From assembly GCA_016868515.1 (NCBI GenBank), contig VGGM01000003.1, positions 1-15,048 on the forward strand: a DNA stretch of 15,048 nt, read 5' to 3'. The stretch is from Bacteroidota bacterium. Lineage in GTDB: Bacteria; Bacteroidota; Bacteroidia; Bacteroidales; VadinHA17. The notes below the pieces were generated by a model. The model had not been told where the DNA came from. It saw only the letters and a program-made list of their open reading frames with translations, and made no database searches. Both the position numbers and the translations under genes were made by a program. Positions 7,966 through 14,136 of the stretch are shown in pieces (position 1 is the first letter of the stretch; every line of letters starts with the position of its first letter).

Positions 7966-9903
7966 CTATTGCAAAGTTATCAGAAAATCCCTGTCGGTAA
8001 GTAGCCCTGCCCTTGTAGTTATAACCGAAGCCTTGCCTTTAAGCGTGGTCTTGCCATACACCCTTATTGTCCAGGTAACCGTGGTTGATTTTCCGCCCTC
8101 GGTATATCCGGTATTCCGCGACAGGGTTCTTGCGGATGTTCCCGGTCTTGTCTGTGCCGGACCGCCTCCCTGGCGCCCCTGCTGTGGAGTTGGCTCATTT
8201 ATAATCCTGAATGGCTTTTCTCCGGGCTCCGGCTGGTCAAAGCTTATTGCCAGCCTGTCTTCACGTACAATTTTCACGAGATGGGCCTGTCTGAGGGCTG
8301 TAGGCAACTGGCCGGTGTTCCTGTAGGTGAAGCTCACCTGGTAATCGGTTGAATCAGACTTATACGCCTTCAGTTTTTTAGCTTCAACGCCCCCCCATTC
8401 GAGTTTTGGTAGGTTCTTCACCATTTCCAGGTTGAAGAGGGCCTGATTCTTTGCCCACGGCAGCAGATGCATTGAGGGTGCATTCTGGCCGAAGAACTTT
8501 GGGTCCCAACCCCCGCATTCAACTTCGCCATATTCAGGATGTTTCCCCGGAGTCCACTCAATGAAAGCCATTCCACCATTCTCCTGGTCATCCCATATCA
8601 GTCTGTCTAATTCATTTATTACACCGTCACCGTTATAGTCTTTTGTCAGCCTTCCTCCATCCCACAGTTCGTCACCGTACCAGATGGACCCGTAATACCA
8701 GTAGCCGAAATCGGGGCCATGTCCGAAAAGCGGGCTTCCGCCTCCATAGTCGCTATACACGTCGCCGGCCCGGGTATAACCTGTAATCTTTTTACCCAGT
8801 TCATCAAAATATCTGTACCACTTAAGGTCTTCCGGATACATTCTCTCCTCAGAGGGAGATGTTGAAGGGGGTCTAAGATGCATTGGGACCCTTGTATCCA
8901 TCGAGTTAACAATGTAAACGTTAGGGTGGCTGAGAAGGAATGTCACCACCGATCGGGTCTCTATTTCGCTCAGTGGATACTCTCCGGCCCCTCCCTGCGT
9001 CCAGCCTCTGCCGGTAGCCTCCACGCCTGGCATGGGTCGCCAGTTTTCTGGATAGTTGCGATGGAGATCGAGGCCCCCGATTCCATCCTCGTTAATTCTG
9101 CCATCACCGTCATTATCGATGCCTTCTGAGGAGACGCGGTAAACACCCTGGCCGGCGGGGACCATCTTCATAAGGCGGCCGGAGGGATCTGCGGGATCGA
9201 TGATGTAATTCCCGTTAACGGGGTCTTTCCAGCGCATCTGGGTGATAACCCCGTCGCCGTTTATATCGTCCGGACCGTCTTCGTCGAGCAGTCCGTCACC
9301 ATCGTTGTCATAAGGTCTGACGGTGCTTCGGTTGCTCTGGGCCGTATGCATGTAAAGGTTGTGACCGTCGGGATTGTTAACAGGCCTGAGGTAAAAAGTA
9401 CGGTTATCGATGAGCCATGTAATCTCCTGATCACTGCCGTAACTTTCGAGAAGAAACTGCATCAGCCACATTACCGACTCCGAACTGGTAACCTCACCGC
9501 TGTGACGGTTCCCTTCAAAATAGGCACCGGCCTTGTCAGTATGTTTGCCTGTCTTTTTGTTGGTAATGGTCATTTGGAGGATCGGCCTGCCTTCAAAGCT
9601 TCTGGCAACCTCATACAGTTCCACAATATCGGGATACTGACCGGCATACCTTATCATCCAGGTGTTGATAACGTCATTGGTATGGAACTTATCGAAAGCA
9701 AGAACATCGCCGGCTTCATATTCCACATGCGGGCTGCGTGCCTTCGGGAAGAAGCTTACCCCATGGCGGTAGCCTTCAACTGTATAGATATTTGTCGACT
9801 TGTCGGCTTCCGGCCAAACTTTTGTTTCAGCCGGAATGTAGCCCTGCGACCTTGCCGTGAGCAATCCTGCAAACAGCAAAACGGTAATGTAGATCAGTTT
9901 CAT
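7966..9903 (-). CDS. Secreted M14 family zinc carboxypeptidase with calcium-loop insertions
   Basis: 645 residues with a Sec signal peptide (hydrophobic 3-16, cleavage likely near ARSQG, 17-21). The M14 fold is marked by GNRHSGE (131-137, zinc ligands H134 and E137), RPVNNPDG (173-180), MRWK (223-226, matching the Arg127 region), DLHRNYPENW (279-288), and IEW (448-450), which probably holds the catalytic Glu. Two positions differ from the family: H281 stands where Asn is usual (DLNRN), and D336 (MDT) aligns where the third zinc His is usual. Three DxDxDG-type calcium loops occur: DNDGDG (199-204) with DINGDG (213-218), DNDGDG (263-268), and DYNGDG (422-427). A region of ~150 residues follows the catalytic domain, with a GQGGG-like linker (575-585) and a final beta-rich segment. 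It heads the cluster with tldD, tldE and the BNR gene. Confidence 0.9.
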   Translation of the reverse strand: MKLIYITVLLFAGLLTARSQGYIPAETKVWPEADKSTNIYTVEGYRHGVSFFPKARSPHVEYEAGDVLAFDKFHTNDVINTWMIRYAGQYPDIVELYEVARSFEGRPILQMTITNKKTGKHTDKAGAYFEGNRHSGEVTSSESVMWLMQFLLESYGSDQEITWLIDNRTFYLRPVNNPDGHNLYMHTAQSNRSTVRPYDNDGDGLLDEDGPDDINGDGVITQMRWKDPVNGNYIIDPADPSGRLMKMVPAGQGVYRVSSEGIDNDGDGRINEDGIGGLDLHRNYPENWRPMPGVEATGRGWTQGGAGEYPLSEIETRSVVTFLLSHPNVYIVNSMDTRVPMHLRPPSTSPSEERMYPEDLKWYRYFDELGKKITGYTRAGDVYSDYGGGSPLFGHGPDFGYWYYGSIWYGDELWDGGRLTKDYNGDGVINELDRLIWDDQENGGMAFIEWTPGKHPEYGEVECGGWDPKFFGQNAPSMHLLPWAKNQALFNLEMVKNLPKLEWGGVEAKKLKAYKSDSTDYQVSFTYRNTGQLPTALRQAHLVKIVREDRLAISFDQPEPGEKPFRIINEPTPQQGRQGGGPAQTRPGTSARTLSRNTGYTEGGKSTTVTWTIRVYGKTTLKGKASVITTRAGLLTDRDFLITLQ

Positions 9904-9920
9904 AGGTACGGTTTTTAGTC

Positions 9921-9937
9921 TGGTGGAATTTACACCA
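9921..9937 (-). other. Small dyad 18 bases upstream of the M14 gene
   Basis: TGGTG and CACCA form 5-base arms around a 7-base spacer. It could be an operator half-pair or a weak hairpin. No TAnnTTTG box was found in the 9904-9999 gap, so the M14 cluster may depend on the upstream regulator's promoter or on a promoter I cannot recognise. Confidence 0.2.
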
Positions 9938-9999
9938 TTTTTTCCTTACCCGGCTGTCTGGATTGAATGTTTTGGAACACAGGAGAACCACAAGGGCCT

Positions 10000-10695
10000 C
10001 TATCCGCGTTTGGCAATCATTTCAAGCTTAATCTGATCGAGAATCTCTATCATCTTTCCCTCAGAGTTGATTATTTCCTCGCGCTTAAAATCAGACAAGG
10101 TTCGGATGACGTTGGCGGTACTCATGCTAATGAAGTCGGCAATCTCCTTTCTCGACACGGGGAGTTCGAAAACCCGGGAATTATAAACCTCCTTTGAAAA
10201 GTACAGAAGGACATATGCCACACGACCTGCCAGGTTCTTGTTCCGGATCTCGAGTGACTGAGTGATTATTTTCTGGTTAACCTCTGAAACCCGGCTCAGC
10301 ATTCCGAGGGCAAGCGACCCGTTTGAAGTGAAAAGTTCCTTCATGAACTGAAGGTTCACAACACAAACCGTTGAATCCTCAAGAGCCGATATCGAATAGC
10401 TGTACCTCTCCTCAGAAAAAATGCTCATGTTGCTGACAAACTCAAAGGGTCTGGTAATTGTAATAACCTGTTCATCGCCGTTAGGTTGCCGCCTGAAGAT
10501 CTTTACCAGCCCCTTTTTCAGGTACTTGAAGTCAACAATTCTGTCTCCCTCAAGATTGATTATATCCCCTTTACGGTAGTTTCTTTCCTCCTTGTTTGCA
10601 CAAAGCCTCAGGATATTCTCATCATCGAGAAACCTGAAAACCACCTTCCTGAAATCGCAGTTTTCACAAATACATAACCTGAGATCCTTGTCCAT
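10000..10695 (-). CDS. Crp/Fnr family transcriptional regulator with FNR-like cysteines
   Basis: 231 residues: N-terminal cyclic-nucleotide-binding-type beta roll (about 30-125), dimer helix (about 128-160), and a C-terminal winged helix with VSRKEIADFISMSTANVIRT at 180-199. R198 aligns with Crp Arg185, but the recognition-helix Glu is replaced by Ala194. Cysteines at 8, 10 and 13 lie in an N-terminal LCICENC, and C111 (STVC) aligns with FNR Cys122; C32 is extra. This hints at a metal or redox sensor, but the third N-terminal FNR cysteine is not in register. I chose the ATG at 10695. An upstream in-frame TTG at 10734 would add 13 residues but overlaps the -33 box, and a perfect -7 box lies between the two starts. 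It sits 96 bases upstream of the M14 gene on the same strand, so it may control or be co-transcribed with that cluster. Confidence 0.9.
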   Translation of the reverse strand: MDKDLRLCICENCDFRKVVFRFLDDENILRLCANKEERNYRKGDIINLEGDRIVDFKYLKKGLVKIFRRQPNGDEQVITITRPFEFVSNMSIFSEERYSYSISALEDSTVCVVNLQFMKELFTSNGSLALGMLSRVSEVNQKIITQSLEIRNKNLAGRVAYVLLYFSKEVYNSRVFELPVSRKEIADFISMSTANVIRTLSDFKREEIINSEGKMIEILDQIKLEMIAKRG

Positions 10696-10707
10696 GACAG
10701 TTTTTTG

Positions 10708-10735
10708 CAAAAGTAGAAGATATTCGGATAACAAA
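10708..10735 (-). promoter_or_regulatory. Candidate promoter of the Crp/Fnr gene
   Basis: On the minus strand TTTG (10732-10735) is followed 16 bases later by TACTTTTG (10708-10715), an exact TAnnTTTG. The spacing is one base short of the usual range. Transcription would begin only a few bases before the ATG at 10695, giving a very short leader. Confidence 0.45.
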
Positions 10736-10737
10736 GT

Positions 10738-10749
10738 ACTTAATTAAGT
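10738..10749. repeat. Perfect 12-base palindrome between divergent promoters
   Basis: ACTTAATTAAGT is a perfect inverted repeat centred in the 97-base gap between the Crp/Fnr gene and the PHP gene. It lies between the two candidate -33 boxes and abuts both. A role as an operator, perhaps for autoregulation by the Crp/Fnr protein, is inference from position and symmetry. Confidence 0.35.
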
Positions 10750-10776
10750 TGTTTAATGTTTTTAAAGCTAACTTTG
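10749..10776 (+). promoter_or_regulatory. Candidate promoter of the PHP phosphatase gene
   Basis: TTG (10749-10751), a 17-base spacer and TAACTTTG (10769-10776) fit TTG-N17-23-TAnnTTTG in full. The -7 box ends 16 bases before the ATG at 10793, giving a short leader. Confidence 0.55.
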
Positions 10777-10792
10777 AGGTAACATCAGAAAG

Positions 10793-11584
10793 ATGGCATA
10801 CTTAACCGATTATCACATTCACACCACTTTCAGCGACGGAAAAGCCGAACCGGAAGATTATATTCCAGCCGCAAGGGCAATGGGAATCAGCGAGATAGGA
10901 TTCTCAGAACATCTTACCCTTACCGATGAAGAACAGGGCTGGAGCATAAACCCTGACAGGCTACCCGAGTATTTCAACAGGATTCAGTCTCTTGCAGTTA
11001 AGACCCACGATCCAGTAATCAGAATCGGTATTGAAGCGGATTATTTGCCGGGTAAGGTTGATGAGATCCTTGAATATCTCAATAAATACCCGTTCGACTA
11101 TGTGATCGGGTCGGTTCACTATATGGGAACCGAAACCGTTGACCTGGGCAGGGAATTCTATACCGGTAAAGACATGCGGCGCATTTTTTCGGAGTACTTT
11201 GATCTTGTTGCAGAGGCTGCGTCTACTGGTCTTTTTGATATAATGGCTCATCCCGACCTTATCAGGATATTCGGCCACCGGTTCCCCGGAAACCCCGAAC
11301 ATCTGTACAGGCGACTTGCCCGAAACCTTAAGGCTTCGGATGTGGCTTTCGAGATAAACACAAATGGCATGAACAAACCCCTGGGCGAATTCTATCCCGA
11401 CAGCCGTTTCCTGAATATATTTGCCGAGGAAGGGGTTCCCCTGTGTATAAACTCTGACGCCCATATGCCATCGAGGCTTGCGCAGCATTTTGATGCTGCA
11501 TACGCGCTGGCAGCTGCTGCCGGATTCAGGGAGACGGCAGTATTCAAAGGGAGGGAGCGGTTTATGATACCGATTTATGAATAA
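10793..11584 (+). CDS. hisK: PHP-type histidinol-phosphatase (HisJ/HisK family)
   Basis: Predicted to hydrolyse histidinol phosphate to histidinol, the penultimate step of histidine synthesis, in the cytoplasm. 263 residues, typical for the monofunctional PHP enzyme. All PHP metal-binding motifs are visible: DYHIHTTFSDG (6-16; H8, H10, D15), SEH (38-40), GIEADY (79-84; E81), GSVHY (106-110), MAHPDL (151-156; H153), and NSDAH (220-224). No other his genes are nearby, which is common for this enzyme but leaves room for another phosphoester substrate. The gene is divergent from the Crp/Fnr regulator and overlaps the mntP 3' end by 10 bases. Confidence 0.87.
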   Translation: MAYLTDYHIHTTFSDGKAEPEDYIPAARAMGISEIGFSEHLTLTDEEQGWSINPDRLPEYFNRIQSLAVKTHDPVIRIGIEADYLPGKVDEILEYLNKYPFDYVIGSVHYMGTETVDLGREFYTGKDMRRIFSEYFDLVAEAASTGLFDIMAHPDLIRIFGHRFPGNPEHLYRRLARNLKASDVAFEINTNGMNKPLGEFYPDSRFLNIFAEEGVPLCINSDAHMPSRLAQHFDAAYALAAAAGFRETAVFKGRERFMIPIYE

Positions 11585-12141
11585 CGCGGAAGGTGCTCAA
11601 GAAGAATCTTGACACCAATTGCAATCAGAATCAGGCCTCCGAGTATCTCAACCCGTGAGCCTGTTCTGTTTCGGGCTGCTTTGCCAAGGCGTATTGCAGT
11701 CATTGATGCAATGAATGTTACCAGGGCTATCAGGAAACCTGCAATCCAGATGTTTATATTAAGAAGGGCGAAGCTTACACCTACTGCAAGGGCATCGATA
11801 CTGGTTCCGACAGCCATTGTAACAATACTGGGCAATGAAGTAATATCACCTTTTCTGTCGGCCAGCCCCGGCTCTATACCATTCACTATCATTCTGACTC
11901 CCAGGAACGAGAGAAGTGCAAAGGCAATCCAGTGATCAACCGAGCTGACGGCACTGCTGATTACTGAACCGGCAAAATACCCGGCAACAGTAAATGTTCC
12001 CTGGAACAGAGCCATAAAGAAAGCCACCTTAAGTGCGGCCCTGAATGAAATACGTTGGTTTACCACACCACACGCAAGTGAAACTGCGAAAGTGTCAAAT
12101 GACAGTCCCAGGGCAATGGCAACAAGAGTAACAATATCCAT
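11575..12141 (-). CDS. mntP: Manganese efflux pump MntP
   Basis: Exports Mn2+ across the inner membrane. The product is 188 residues, the same length as E. coli MntP, with six predicted membrane segments (about 3-24, 36-60, 68-88, 104-128, 131-152, 164-184). The two family repeats carry the essential aspartates: LSFDTFAVS (D16) and GTSIDALAVG (D116), matching E. coli D16 and D118. I chose the ATG at 12141; an in-frame TTG at 12165 would add eight residues but lies inside the candidate -7 box. The gap to dtd is only 68 bases, and I saw no room or sequence for a yybP-ykoY manganese riboswitch, so control differs from E. coli. Confidence 0.93.
   Translation of the reverse strand: MDIVTLVAIALGLSFDTFAVSLACGVVNQRISFRAALKVAFFMALFQGTFTVAGYFAGSVISSAVSSVDHWIAFALLSFLGVRMIVNGIEPGLADRKGDITSLPSIVTMAVGTSIDALAVGVSFALLNINIWIAGFLIALVTFIASMTAIRLGKAARNRTGSRVEILGGLILIAIGVKILLEHLPRYS
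11592..11616 (+). terminator. Strong hairpin just after the PHP gene, inside the 3' end of mntP
   Basis: Arms GGTG-C-TCAAGA and TCTTGA-CACC enclose an AGAA tetraloop, giving ten base pairs with one bulged C (11596). It begins 8 bases after the PHP stop. No T-run follows, so it would be a weak intrinsic terminator or an end-stabilising stem. It is also coding sequence for mntP residues about 177-186, so it could be partly accidental. Confidence 0.35.
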
Positions 12142-12162
12142 CGGGAGTGGGTAAACAGGCTG

Positions 12163-12170
12163 CAAAAATA
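12163..12170 (-). promoter_or_regulatory. Candidate -7 element for mntP
   Basis: Minus-strand TATTTTTG matches TAnnTTTG exactly and lies 21 bases before the ATG at 12141. No clear TTG was found at the -33 distance. Confidence 0.4.
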
Positions 12171-12172
12171 TT

Positions 12173-12180
12173 TAAATTTG
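12173..12180 (+). promoter_or_regulatory. Candidate -7 element for dtd
   Basis: TAAATTTG matches TAnnTTTG exactly and lies 29 bases before the ATG at 12210. It is back to back with the mntP element, with two bases between them. No clear TTG was found at the -33 distance. Confidence 0.4.
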
Positions 12181-12209
12181 CGTTCTTTACCGGAGTAACC
12201 TGAAAAAAA

Positions 12210-12662
12210 ATGAGAGCTGTAATACAGAGAGTCAGGGAATCGACTGTGACCATCAGCGGACAGGCAACCGCATCAATCGGTGACGGCATTCTGGTTCTGG
12301 CCGGCTTTGTGAATGATGATACTAATGAGGATCTGGAATGGGTTGCCGGCAAGGTTTCAAGGCTGCGGATATTTGATGATGCTGAAGGTGTGATGAACCT
12401 GCCGGTTTCGGAGACTGGCGGCGAAGTGCTGATTATAAGCCAATTTACTCTTCATGCCCGCATAAAAAAGGGAAACCGCCCCTCCTACATTGAAGCGGCC
12501 GGTCCTGAGTCTGCAGTTCCGCTATATGAAACCTTCATCGGGAAAATGGAAAGTCTTCTGCCGGGTAAAATCAGAACAGGCGTTTTCGGGGCAGAAATGA
12601 TGGTTTCCCTTATCAATGACGGGCCGGTTACCATAATAATCGACAGCAAGAACAGGGAATGA
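12210..12662 (+). CDS. dtd: D-aminoacyl-tRNA deacylase (Dtd)
   Basis: Removes D-amino acids, classically D-tyrosine, from mischarged tRNA, as a cytoplasmic homodimer. 150 residues, close to the usual ~145. It starts MRAVIQRV as most Dtd proteins do. The catalytic SQFTL is at 77-81, KKGNRPS at 86-92, TGVFGAEM at 123-130 and NDGPVTI at 136-142; the last carries the Gly-cisPro that rejects L-aminoacyl substrates (G138, P139). The usual SQFTLYA reads SQFTLHA here, a mild change. Its stop overlaps the start of the MFS gene by four bases, suggesting translational coupling. Confidence 0.97.
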   Translation: MRAVIQRVRESTVTISGQATASIGDGILVLAGFVNDDTNEDLEWVAGKVSRLRIFDDAEGVMNLPVSETGGEVLIISQFTLHARIKKGNRPSYIEAAGPESAVPLYETFIGKMESLLPGKIRTGVFGAEMMVSLINDGPVTIIIDSKNRE

Positions 12663-14047
12663 CTGACAGGGAAACAAAGAGGTCGGTTCTTATCGTCGCA
12701 ACATTTGCTGCCTTCCTGACACCGTTTATGGGTTCATCGGTTAACCTGGCGCTTCCTTCAATTGGTGCTGAGTTTGCGACTTCTGCAATCAATCTTAACT
12801 GGATTGTTAGCAGCTACATTCTGTCATCGGCCATGTTTCTCCTGCCATTCGGGCGGCTGGCCGATATTGCAGGGAGGAAAAAGGTTTTTTCTGCCGGAAT
12901 CCTGCTGTTCACCATTTCATCTTTCCTTGTGGTATTTAGCCGCACATTCATCACATTGCTCATCCTAAGGGTATTACAGGGCATATCGAGTGCGATGATT
13001 TTCGGAACCAGCATGGCCATTATCACCTCTGTCTTCCCTCCCGGTGAAAGGGGAAAAGCGCTGGGCATAAACGTAACGGCAGTATATTTAGGACTGTCAG
13101 GCGGTCCTTTTCTTGGAGGACTGCTTACACGGCTTCTTGGGTGGAGAGCTGTTTTCCTGGTACTGGTACCACTTGGAATGGTATCGCTCATCCTTCTTGC
13201 AACCAGGATGAAGGGGGAGTGGGCAGAATCGAGGGGCGACAGGTTCGACTGGAAGGGGTCACTCATGTATGGAGTAGCCCTTTTGTTGCTGATGTATGGC
13301 TTTTCAGAGCTTCCGGGTTTAAAGGGGCTCACAATGATAGTTGCGGGGGTGGTTGTTTTTGTATTATTCCTGTTCGTCGAGCGCCGTACGGCAAATCCGG
13401 TCCTGAACATTTCGATAATAACCGGTAACCGGGTGTTTGGGTGGTCGAGCCTGGCCGCACTTATTCACTACTCAGCCACAAGTTCCATAGGGTTCTTCAT
13501 GAGTCTTTACCTTCAGTATATCAAGGGAATAGATCCGGCCAGAGCAGGTCTGATCATGATTACCTGGCCAGTGACAATGGCTCTCCTTTCAATGGCTGCC
13601 GGCCGACTATCCGACCGGATTAACGCGGGGATAGTGGCATCGGCCGGCATGTCGGTTACAGCTGCCTCTATTTTTCTCATGTGTTTCATAACTGAAACAA
13701 CCCCTGTTTACCGAATAATTGTTTTGCTTATTCTGACAGGTGGTGGTTTTGCCTTCTTTTCTTCGCCCAATTCAAACGCCATAATGAGTTCTGTTGAAAA
13801 GAGGAACCTGGGCCTGGCATCGGCAATAGTTGGCACTATGCGCATGACAGGGCAAATGATGGCCATGGGAATTTCAATGCTTCTTTTTGCCCTGTTCCTT
13901 GGTGACAGCCCTATTATTCCTGGCAATTACAGCTCATTTCTGGCTTCAATGAAGACAGCCCTGGTTATTTCAGCGGTGCTTTGTGTTCTTGGTGTATTTG
14001 CTTCACTTGCCCGCACGCCGTCGGGAAAAAACAACAAGAATTCCTGA
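12659..14047 (+). CDS. MFS transporter, DHA2 (EmrB/QacA-like) family
   Basis: Inner-membrane proton-coupled exporter, 462 residues, with a hydropathy pattern that fits about 14 membrane segments, the DHA2 arrangement. Motif A is GRLADIAGRKK (65-75), with the domain-two echo GRLSDR (315-320). Motif C-like GLSGGPFLGG is at 145-154. The first helix reads MGSSVNLALPSIG (24-36), where many DHA2 drug pumps have LDxTIVNVALP, so the TM1 Asp is missing; this may mean a different substrate or coupling. Arg103 of LILRVLQG fits motif B. Substrate unknown. The ATG overlaps the dtd stop by four bases (ATGA), so translation is probably coupled. Start and length look complete; the hydrophilic tail after 452 is lysine/asparagine-rich. 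Confidence 0.9.
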   Translation: MTDRETKRSVLIVATFAAFLTPFMGSSVNLALPSIGAEFATSAINLNWIVSSYILSSAMFLLPFGRLADIAGRKKVFSAGILLFTISSFLVVFSRTFITLLILRVLQGISSAMIFGTSMAIITSVFPPGERGKALGINVTAVYLGLSGGPFLGGLLTRLLGWRAVFLVLVPLGMVSLILLATRMKGEWAESRGDRFDWKGSLMYGVALLLLMYGFSELPGLKGLTMIVAGVVVFVLFLFVERRTANPVLNISIITGNRVFGWSSLAALIHYSATSSIGFFMSLYLQYIKGIDPARAGLIMITWPVTMALLSMAAGRLSDRINAGIVASAGMSVTAASIFLMCFITETTPVYRIIVLLILTGGGFAFFSSPNSNAIMSSVEKRNLGLASAIVGTMRMTGQMMAMGISMLLFALFLGDSPIIPGNYSSFLASMKTALVISAVLCVLGVFASLARTPSGKNNKNS

Positions 14048-14081
14048 ACAGCGATACTCAATTCAAAAAAGCGTTATATTG

Positions 14082-14102
14082 AAGCCCGCAATTACCGGGT
14101 TT
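14082..14102 (+). terminator. Weak hairpin between the MFS gene and deoC
   Basis: AAGCCCG and CGGGTTT pair as seven bases (one G-T) around a 7-base loop, 35 bases after the MFS stop. No T-run follows, so termination is uncertain. The same 89-base gap has a direct repeat CCGCAATTA at 14086-14094 and 14107-14115. I saw no clear TAnnTTTG promoter for deoC in it. Confidence 0.3.
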
Positions 14103-14136
14103 ACATCCGCAATTATTTGAAATAAAACGGCTGGCA

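Noticed and set aside
9346..9918. Plus-strand open frame of 190 codons opposite the M14 gene
   Set aside because: It covers the signal peptide and zinc motif of a well-supported gene on the other strand; its own product looks random.
10696..10734. TTG start giving the Crp/Fnr protein 13 more residues
   Set aside because: The TTG overlaps the candidate -33 box, and a perfect -7 box lies downstream of it. The ATG at 10695 fits better.
12142..12165. TTG start giving MntP eight more residues
   Set aside because: The TTG falls inside the candidate -7 box, and the ATG at 12141 gives exactly the E. coli MntP length and D16 position.
12142..12209. yybP-ykoY manganese riboswitch before mntP
   Set aside because: The gap is too short for the element plus a promoter, and no matching stem pattern was seen.
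12814..13410. Minus-strand open frame of 198 codons inside the MFS gene
   Set aside because: Antisense shadow of a clear membrane transporter; no family features.
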